A DNA stretch of 11,167 nucleotides from DASRAJ01 sp039920305 (GTDB lineage Bacteria > Bacteroidota > Bacteroidia > Chitinophagales > UBA10324). Both the position numbers and the translations under genes were made by a program. The notes under the pieces are model-generated. The model was not told the DNA's origin and ran no database searches. It worked only from the letters and a program-made list of their open reading frames with translations. Positions 6,122-11,167 of this stretch are shown here, piece after piece. Position 1 is the first letter of the stretch; each line of letters begins with the position of its first letter. The stretch lies in contig JBDSEA010000002.1 in NCBI GenBank assembly GCA_039920305.1, positions 1-11,167 of the forward strand, given 5' to 3'.

Positions 6122-7492
6122 ATGGCAGATGTGGTACGAATGCCAAAGATGAGCGACACGATGACCGAGGGTGTAATCGTGGAGTGGCACAAAAAAGTAG
6201 GTGACAAAGTCAAGCCAGGCGATGTTCTTGCCGAAATTGAAACAGATAAGGCAGTGATGGAATTTGAAAGTTTCCAGAATGGTACGTTGCTGTATATCGG
6301 TGTTGAGAAAGGGCAATCAGTAAAGGTAGATGAGGTGATTGCAGTAATGGGGAAGGAAGGTGAAGATTTTAAGGAATTATTGAAGGGAGAAGGAAATAAA
6401 GAAGTGCAACCCACCCCCGAAATCAAAGAAAAACAGCCCGAACCCACAGAAGAGCAGCCTCCGGAAAACCAGGATGCAAAAAAAAGAGAGAAAGAAGAAA
6501 AAACACCTGATCCACCGGAGACGCGGGCTGAAAAAATAACTGAGGCAGATAAGGAGCAACGGGATACCTTGAAAAATGAGGTTAAAAGCAAGGGTCAGGA
6601 AGCTGATCCACCCATCGCTGACAAGACATCCCAAAAGGTTAAGGCATCCCCTCTGGCAAAAAAAATGGCCAGCGATTCGAAAATTTCCCTGGAAAAAATA
6701 AAAGGAAGCGGAGATGAAGGCAGAATTATTCGCCGTGACATTGAAAAGCTTCTGACAGAAAAAACGGTTACCCGCCGCAGTCAATCCAGTCTGATTGCTC
6801 CAGAAGAAGAAAGCTTTGATGAAATCGCGGTTTCCATGATGCGTAAAACCATTGCAAAGCGGCTTGCAGAAAGTAAATTTTCCGCTCCACACTTTTATCT
6901 GACAATGGAAATCAACATGGATCGCTGTGCAGATATGCGTACTCAGATTACCGGGCATTTTCCGGATGAAAAAATTTCTTTTAACGATATTATTATTAAG
7001 TCTGCAGCACTTGCACTTCGGAAAAACCTTAAAGTAAATTCGAGCTGGATGGGTGATAAGATTCGTTACAACCATCACATCCATATTGGTATGGCTGTGG
7101 CTGTGGAAGATGGATTACTCGTACCGGTAATAAAGTTTGCGGATCAAAAATCCTTTTCTCAGATCAATGCAGAATCTAAATTGCTTGCAGCCAGGGCGCG
7201 AGAAAAAAAATTACAGCCAGATGAAATGCAAGGCAACACCTTTACTATTTCTAATCTTGGCATGATGGATATAGATGAATTCACAGCCATCATCAATCCG
7301 CCTGATTCATGCATTTTAGCAATAGGAAATATTAAAAAGCAGCCGGTAATAATAAATGATGAATTGGAAATAGCCCGAATCATGAAGGTTACAATGTCCT
7401 GTGATCACCGTGCAGTGGACGGAGCAACCGGAGCATTGTTTCTTCAAACCCTGAAAGGATATCTGGAGAATCCGATAACAATGCTTTATTAA
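6122..7492 (+). CDS. pdhC: Dihydrolipoamide acetyltransferase, E2 of pyruvate dehydrogenase
   Basis: The 456-residue E2 component transfers the acetyl group from lipoate to CoA in the cytoplasmic pyruvate dehydrogenase complex. Residues 1-80 are a lipoyl domain with the lipoylated lysine K43 in E-T-D-K-A. Residues 88-172 are a flexible linker, about half charged (E/K/D/R) and proline-containing. Residues 173-211 are the peripheral-subunit-binding domain (A-S-P-L-A-K-K through I-I-R-R-D-I-E-K-L-L). Residues 232-456 are the catalytic domain, with H429 and D433 in D-H-R-A-V-D-G and the usual ending P-x-x-M-L-Y. The opening R-M-P-K-M-S-D-T-M-T-E-G fits Bacteroidota pyruvate rather than 2-oxoglutarate E2. 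It has one lipoyl domain, whereas many relatives have two. No E1 or E3 gene is adjacent, so the partners must be encoded elsewhere. A branched-chain keto-acid E2 is a less likely alternative. Confidence 0.93.
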   Translation: MADVVRMPKMSDTMTEGVIVEWHKKVGDKVKPGDVLAEIETDKAVMEFESFQNGTLLYIGVEKGQSVKVDEVIAVMGKEGEDFKELLKGEGNKEVQPTPEIKEKQPEPTEEQPPENQDAKKREKEEKTPDPPETRAEKITEADKEQRDTLKNEVKSKGQEADPPIADKTSQKVKASPLAKKMASDSKISLEKIKGSGDEGRIIRRDIEKLLTEKTVTRRSQSSLIAPEEESFDEIAVSMMRKTIAKRLAESKFSAPHFYLTMEINMDRCADMRTQITGHFPDEKISFNDIIIKSAALALRKNLKVNSSWMGDKIRYNHHIHIGMAVAVEDGLLVPVIKFADQKSFSQINAESKLLAARAREKKLQPDEMQGNTFTISNLGMMDIDEFTAIINPPDSCILAIGNIKKQPVIINDELEIARIMKVTMSCDHRAVDGATGALFLQTLKGYLENPITMLY

Positions 7493-7506
7493 AGCTTGCA
7501 GGATGC

Positions 7507-7800
7507 TTATATACTATTACTCACCTCTAACACCACTTTGTGAATACATGGGATGGGAATATTAATTCCGCCCTTAAGTAATACATAGTTGTCAGTTACT
7601 TCCCAGATGTTGGCAAGAACTTCCCTGCATCCGTCTTTTGTTTCAAATACAATGATCGCTTTGGAGTAATTGATGCGGTTATGCTGGTAAGCTTTTAATA
7701 ATTGATCCTTCCGCTTTTTTTGTTCAGCATCGCTTTCTAAAACCTCAATATTACTTAACAACTGAAAGGGAATTTGTTCCTGTGAAATATTTCCGGGCAT
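7507..7800 (-). CDS. Conserved-looking 97-residue protein of unknown function
   Basis: I do not recognise a named family. Residues about 1-45 are polar and probably helical (L-E-S-D-A-E-Q-K-K-R-K-D-Q-L-L-K-A-Y). Residues 46-92 read as a chain of short beta strands: K-A-I-I-V-F-E-T, R-E-V-L-A-N-I-W-E-V, Y-V-L-L-K-G-G-I-N-I-P-I and H-K-V-V-L-E-V. That pattern suggests a small SH3- or Sm-like barrel after a helical lead; this is inference. It has no signal peptide or membrane segment, so it is probably cytoplasmic. Support for a real gene is the ATG at 7800, the globular pattern and its exact fit between convergent E2 (14-bp gap) and divergent CoA-binding gene (120-bp spacer). Frames across E2 in the same direction look like shadows, so it is likely a single-gene unit. 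Confidence 0.72.
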   Translation of the reverse strand: MPGNISQEQIPFQLLSNIEVLESDAEQKKRKDQLLKAYQHNRINYSKAIIVFETKDGCREVLANIWEVTDNYVLLKGGINIPIPCIHKVVLEVSNSI

Positions 7801-7920
7801 TGTGTGTGTTTGAACTAATTATTACGTAAGCGAGTTGATTTGGTTACAAAAATTTAAAAATAGTTAGTTGTTTGCAAATTATTTACAGTTATTATTTCAT
7901 CCTATTCATGATTTTTAAAA
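7801..7920. promoter_or_regulatory. Divergent intergenic region with a TTACGTAA palindrome
   Basis: This 120-bp, very A/T-rich spacer separates two divergently transcribed small genes, so promoters in both directions are expected here. An 8-bp palindrome TTACGTAA (7820-7827) lies 20 bp before the ATG of the leftward gene. No exact TAnnTTTG element is present on either strand; AATTTTTG on the - strand (bases 7852-7845) is the closest, matching five of six fixed positions. No Shine-Dalgarno-like sequence precedes the ATG at 7921; the leader there ends in TTTTTAAAA. Confidence 0.35.
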
Positions 7921-8289
7921 ATGCAGGAAATCAAGACAACAGTAGTTTTCGGCGCATCAGAAAATCCTGCCCGCTATGCTAATCTGGCAGTAAAAAAATT
8001 GAAATCATTCGGGTATTCAGTCATCCCTATCGGACTTAGAGAAGGAAAAATCGATGGAATTCCCATAAAGGTCGGAAAACCGGAAATAAGTAATGTGGAT
8101 ACGATTACGCTCTACCTCAACTCATCGCGACAGAAAGAATACTATGATTACATATTAAATCTGAAGCCAAGGCGGATCATTTTTAATCCTGGAGCTGAGA
8201 ATGAAGAACTGGAAAAGATTGCCAGAGAAAACAGAATCGAGACTATGGAAGCCTGTACGCTTGTATTACTTTCAACGGGACAATTTTGA
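7921..8289 (+). CDS. CoA-binding domain protein (YccU-like, CoA_binding_2 fold)
   Basis: The 122-residue protein is a single Rossmann-like CoA-binding domain of the type found in succinyl-CoA synthetase alpha and in the stand-alone YccU family. Visible features are T-V-V-F-G-A-S-E-N-P-A-R-Y-A (7-20) as the nucleotide-binding turn, G-Y-S-V-I-P-I (31-37), the strand T-I-T-L-Y-L (61-66), R-R-I-I-F-N-P-G-A-E-N (84-94) and the family ending E-A-C-T-L-V-L-L-S-T-G-Q-F. Its length matches the family (about 120-140 residues), so it is complete. It is cytoplasmic and lacks the catalytic histidine domain of synthetases. Binding of CoA or an acyl-CoA is expected from homology, but the physiological role of this family is not established. 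It ends 6 bp before the convergent debranching enzyme gene. Confidence 0.88.
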   Translation: MQEIKTTVVFGASENPARYANLAVKKLKSFGYSVIPIGLREGKIDGIPIKVGKPEISNVDTITLYLNSSRQKEYYDYILNLKPRRIIFNPGAENEELEKIARENRIETMEACTLVLLSTGQF

Positions 8290-8295
8290 AATTTA

Positions 8296-10269
8296 TCATT
8301 TGAACCGGGTGGGATCCAGAAGTTTATATTCCATGATCACACGTAAAATTTCTGCTACACTCCACGATTGAGCCACACAGCCCCTCGGTGTATGAGGCTC
8401 ATCGCCATCGAAAATTTCTGAAATTGAACTGATTCCCGCTTTAGCCAAATGACTTTTGAAATCTTCAATCACTTTTATTGCAACGCGGATTGATGATTTT
8501 CTACCGGATTTCATAAGCGCATCTATATAGATACCCAGCAGCCAGCTCCAGACAGTGCCCTGATGATAAGCTGCATCCCGCTGTTTCTGATTGCCTGCAT
8601 ACTCACCCTTGTATTCAGGATGCCCGGGTGATAAGGTGCGCAATCCCACCGGAGTATATAATTTTTCCCTCACTGTTTTTAGAACCCTTATAGCTTTTTC
8701 CCCCTTTATTAAAGGAAAGCACAAGCCAAGCGCAAACAGCTGATTGGGCCTGAGTGTGGAATCTGTTAATTCATTATTGATCACATCATTAAGATATCCT
8801 GTTGTTTCATTCCAGAATAACTTCCTGAAATTTTTTTTTACAACCCTGCTTTTTTCAGCAAAAATTTCTGCTGCCTTTTTTTCACCATTAAGCTTTAAGA
8901 GCAATGCATAAATACAAAGGGCATTATACCAGAGGGCATTCACCTCAACCGCCTTTCCTGTTCTGGGTGTTACCACCCAGTCGCCTGCTTTTGCATCCAT
9001 CCAGGTTAGCTGGATACCTGTCTCCCCGGAAAACAAGAGTTCGTCCCTGTCTGCATGAATTTTATAGCGTGTTCCCTTATAATGCCATTCAATAATATCT
9101 TTAAGCACTGGTAATATCTCACCTGTTACAAAAGCCTGATCCCTGGTTGCAAGCAGATAGCGGTACACTGCAATAAAGAACCACAGTGTTCCATCCACAT
9201 TATTATACTCGGCTTTTTCACCATACTCCTGGAAGCGGTTTGGGAGCATGCCCATGCTCACGCTGTTGGCAAAGGCTGATAGAATTTTTTTTGCATCGCT
9301 GAAGCGATTTGTTACCAGGCATAATCCGGGCAAAGAAATCATGGTATCACGACCCCAGTCAGTAAACCAGTGATAGCCTGCTATTACAGTTTTCAAATTC
9401 TGCTCCCGCCTAACAACGAATTGATCAGCAGCGAGCACAAGTGCCTGAACAGTGTTATCATACAGAAAATTCTTAACCACCTTTTCGCGCCGTGTCTGCT
9501 CATATGCAAATAACTGATGCGCCTTTCTTCCATCCGGATTTTCTGTAGAAAGAATAATTTCAAGCACATCACCACCCTTCAGATTAACGATAAACTTACC
9601 GTGCGAAAAGAGGTCTTCTACATAGTCAAGCCCGCGCAGCTTCTCCGCTTCATAATTGAAATGGAAATACCAGTCAGGTGTGGAAATGAATCCGGCACCA
9701 GGCACATAAATAAATATTTCAGGAGTATCCGGATATGCCCGGATCTTCAATACACCATTACCGGCAATTGCAAAGCGATTGATGTTCTCATTTGAACGCA
9801 TCAGTGAATGATAATCGCAAACCGAAATCAACGGCAACAATTCCATCCTGAAGGGCCTATCTGCCCTAAGCACTTTATACCGTATAAGCGTGGTATTTTC
9901 ACCATGCACCATAGCGATTGTTTTTTCCAAGCGAACTCCGCCCGCCTCATAAATAAATTCCGGAAAATAATTTTTGCTGAAGCTTTCGAGAAATTGATTT
10001 CCATTCGGACAAATTGTATCACCATAATTGTTGCAACCCAATTCAAATTTATTGTCACCGATAAGGATTGTCTCGTCCAGCCTGGAAATGAGTGACATTC
10101 GCCCAACGGGAGGATTTGTAGCTGCTGTGAGCAGGCCATGATAGCGCCGCGTATTGCATCCGATTACTGTTGAGCTGGCGAAACCCCCCAGTCCGTTGGT
10201 CTCAAGCCATTCATGCTGAATGGCCTCAGCATAATTGTGGAGAATTTCTTTTCCGGCGGAGAGATTCAT
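8296..10269 (-). CDS. Glycogen debranching enzyme, amylo-alpha-1,6-glucosidase (GH133 type)
   Basis: The 657-residue protein is a full-length bacterial/archaeal-type debranching enzyme that hydrolyses alpha-1,6-linked glucose at glycogen branch points. The N-terminal beta domain (about 1-245) opens with E-W-L-E-T-N-G-L-G-G-F-A-S-S-T and N-T-R-R-Y-H-G-L-L, hallmarks of the family's N-terminal domain. The C-terminal (alpha/alpha) barrel (about 265-650) has H-W-F-T-D-W-G-R-D-T (300-309), N-N-V-D-G-T-L-W-F (356-364), T-W-M-D-A-K (422-427), E-V-N-A-L-W-Y (442-448), Y-H-Q-G-T-V-W-S-W (568-576) and S-E-I-F-D-G-D-E-P-H-x-P-R-G-C (617-631). D425 and E618 are candidate catalytic acids. No signal peptide is present, so it is cytoplasmic. 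It lies 48 bp downstream of the MGH1-like gene on the same strand with no promoter seen between, so co-transcription is likely. Confidence 0.93.
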   Translation of the reverse strand: MNLSAGKEILHNYAEAIQHEWLETNGLGGFASSTVIGCNTRRYHGLLTAATNPPVGRMSLISRLDETILIGDNKFELGCNNYGDTICPNGNQFLESFSKNYFPEFIYEAGGVRLEKTIAMVHGENTTLIRYKVLRADRPFRMELLPLISVCDYHSLMRSNENINRFAIAGNGVLKIRAYPDTPEIFIYVPGAGFISTPDWYFHFNYEAEKLRGLDYVEDLFSHGKFIVNLKGGDVLEIILSTENPDGRKAHQLFAYEQTRREKVVKNFLYDNTVQALVLAADQFVVRREQNLKTVIAGYHWFTDWGRDTMISLPGLCLVTNRFSDAKKILSAFANSVSMGMLPNRFQEYGEKAEYNNVDGTLWFFIAVYRYLLATRDQAFVTGEILPVLKDIIEWHYKGTRYKIHADRDELLFSGETGIQLTWMDAKAGDWVVTPRTGKAVEVNALWYNALCIYALLLKLNGEKKAAEIFAEKSRVVKKNFRKLFWNETTGYLNDVINNELTDSTLRPNQLFALGLCFPLIKGEKAIRVLKTVREKLYTPVGLRTLSPGHPEYKGEYAGNQKQRDAAYHQGTVWSWLLGIYIDALMKSGRKSSIRVAIKVIEDFKSHLAKAGISSISEIFDGDEPHTPRGCVAQSWSVAEILRVIMEYKLLDPTRFK

Positions 10270-10317
10270 TATTTGTAATCTGCAACAGAAGATTTGTGAT
10301 TGTTAATACAGTATAAA

Positions 10318-11167
10318 TTACTTTTTTAACTTTTCTATTCCGGGCATCATCAGTTTTGCAATAAGTCCTGTCCACCCTGTTTGATGAGCAGCTCCTGCTC
10401 CCCTGCCATTGTCACCATGAAAGTACTCGTAGAACAGAATATAATCCCTGAAGTGCGGATCATTCTGAATCTTTTGATTATCACCATAAACCGGCCTTAC
10501 ACCATCTGAATTTCGCAGGAAAATATTACTAAGCCTTCTAATGAGCTCGATTGCAATTTCATTAAGTGAAATAAACTTACCTGAATGAGTCGGATATTCG
10601 ATCTTGAATTCAGGACCATAATAATGATGAAATCGCCGGAGCGATTCAATGATCAGATAATTCACCGGCATCCAGATAGGTCCGCGCCAGTTTGAGTTGC
10701 CCCCAAACAGAAGTCCCTCACTTTCGCCCGGCTCATATTTCACGCTGAACGAACTGGAATTAACCTGTATCTCATAAGGATGATCCCGGTGAAATTTTGA
10801 TACGGCACGTATGCCATATTCCGAAAGAAATTCTGATTCATCAAGCATTCGTGTAAGGATTGCTTTCATCCGGTGACCCCGCAATAGCGATAGTAGGTGC
10901 TTTTGGTTTCTTCCTTTTTCCTCCCACCTGGAAACAAGTGAGGCAAGATCGGGACGGTTATTGAGAAACCATTTTAGTCTGACTGAAAACTCCCTGGCAT
11001 GCTCAAATACCTCATCATCGAGAATTTCGACAGCAAACAACGGAATCAGGCCTACCATTGACCGCACTTTAAGCCTCGTGCTCTTTTTACCCGGCGTGCG
11101 CAGGGCATCATAAAAAAACTGATCTTCCTCATCCCACAATCCTTCGCCCTCTATGCTCATATCATCC
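10318..11167 (-). CDS. MGH1/GH63-like glucosidase, C-terminal part (5' end outside window)
   Basis: The frame stays open to the window edge (two aspartate codons precede the M at 11160), so this is the C-terminal ~280 residues of a longer protein; family members are usually about 850-900 residues. Numbered from that M, the visible part of the (alpha/alpha)6 barrel has L-W-D-E-E-D-x-F-F-Y-D (8-18), R-S-M-V-G-L-I-P-L (33-41), G-G-N-S-N-W-R-G-P-I-W-M-P-V-N-Y (153-168), R-P-V-Y-G-D (222-227) and Y-F-H-G-D-N-G-R-G-A-G-A-A-H-Q-T-G-W-T-G (246-265). These match the MGH1-like group related to GH63 alpha-glucosidases and mannosylglycerate hydrolases. The substrate cannot be read from this part. Its position upstream of a debranching enzyme suggests alpha-glucan, glycogen-derived or compatible-solute glucoside breakdown. 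The catalytic acid region is at least partly outside the window. Confidence 0.85.
   Translation of the reverse strand, partial: DDMSIEGEGLWDEEDQFFYDALRTPGKKSTRLKVRSMVGLIPLFAVEILDDEVFEHAREFSVRLKWFLNNRPDLASLVSRWEEKGRNQKHLLSLLRGHRMKAILTRMLDESEFLSEYGIRAVSKFHRDHPYEIQVNSSSFSVKYEPGESEGLLFGGNSNWRGPIWMPVNYLIIESLRRFHHYYGPEFKIEYPTHSGKFISLNEIAIELIRRLSNIFLRNSDGVRPVYGDNQKIQNDPHFRDYILFYEYFHGDNGRGAGAAHQTGWTGLIAKLMMPGIEKLKK

Noticed and set aside
6377..7084. A 235-codon open frame antisense to the E2 gene, and another at 6097-6591.
   Set aside because: They lie opposite the lipoyl domain, charged linker and catalytic domain of a certain gene. Their Phe/Ser/Leu/Cys-rich translations are what reverse-reading K/E-rich codons produces, and they show no domain pattern.
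7483..7495. GCTTT-ATT-AAAGC hairpin over the E2 stop codon.
   Set aside because: The stem is five base pairs with a three-base loop and no following T-run; such hairpins are common by chance.
8904..10139. Several 60-103 codon frames overlapping the debranching enzyme on both strands.
   Set aside because: All lie inside a full-length, well-supported GH133 gene and show no independent domain features.
10318..11160. Treating the M at 11160 as a true start of a short 280-residue enzyme.
   Set aside because: The frame continues to the window edge, and the sequence begins in the middle of the MGH1/GH63-like barrel, so it is a truncated view of a longer gene.

Overview
The window looks like chromosomal DNA of a member of the Bacteroidota, probably an environmental Chitinophagia- or Sphingobacteriia-like lineage. 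Two secreted proteins end in type IX secretion (T9SS) type A sorting domains, a machinery confined to this phylum. Starts lack clear Shine-Dalgarno sequences and sit behind A/T-rich leaders, and one leader carries an exact match to the Bacteroidota -7 promoter element TAnnTTTG. The pyruvate dehydrogenase E2 N-terminus is also of the Bacteroidota type. No rRNA, tRNA, CRISPR array, transposase or phage gene was seen.

Layout, left to right. (1) 1-1370 (+): the 3' part of a T9SS-exported protein made of six tandem 58-61 residue repeats plus a sorting domain; its 5' end lies outside the window. (2) 1432-1969 (+): a two-gene toxin-antitoxin module with an 11-bp overlap, encoding a small antitoxin and a RelE/ParE-type toxin. 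(3) 2068-3753 (+): a polytopic membrane protein with TMTC/PMT-like GT-C glycosyltransferase features and C-terminal TPRs. (4) 3760-5931 (-): a large secreted alpha/beta-hydrolase-like protein with an FN3-like N-terminus and a T9SS domain, convergent with gene 3. (5) 6122-7492 (+): dihydrolipoamide acetyltransferase (E2) with one lipoyl domain. (6) 7507-7800 (-): a 97-residue protein of unknown function. (7) 7921-8289 (+): a small CoA-binding-fold protein. (8) 10318-11167 and 8296-10269 (-): a probable operon of an MGH1/GH63-like glucosidase (5' end cut by the window) followed by a GH133-type glycogen debranching enzyme.

The genes fall into small independent units. The two T9SS cargo proteins and the putative protein-O-glycosyltransferase form a possible secretion and glycosylation theme: both cargo proteins carry several D-(S/T)-(A/I/L/V/M/T) sequons of the kind glycosylated in Bacteroidota. 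The right end is alpha-glucan breakdown. E2 and the CoA-binding protein belong to central metabolism or housekeeping. Gene packing is tight, with three convergent junctions of 6, 14 and 6 bp.

I see no clear new multi-gene system. The observations most worth a second look are the bacterial TMTC-like transferase beside sequon-bearing T9SS cargo, the divergent toxin-antitoxin pair, the six-repeat secreted protein and the unassigned 97-residue protein.
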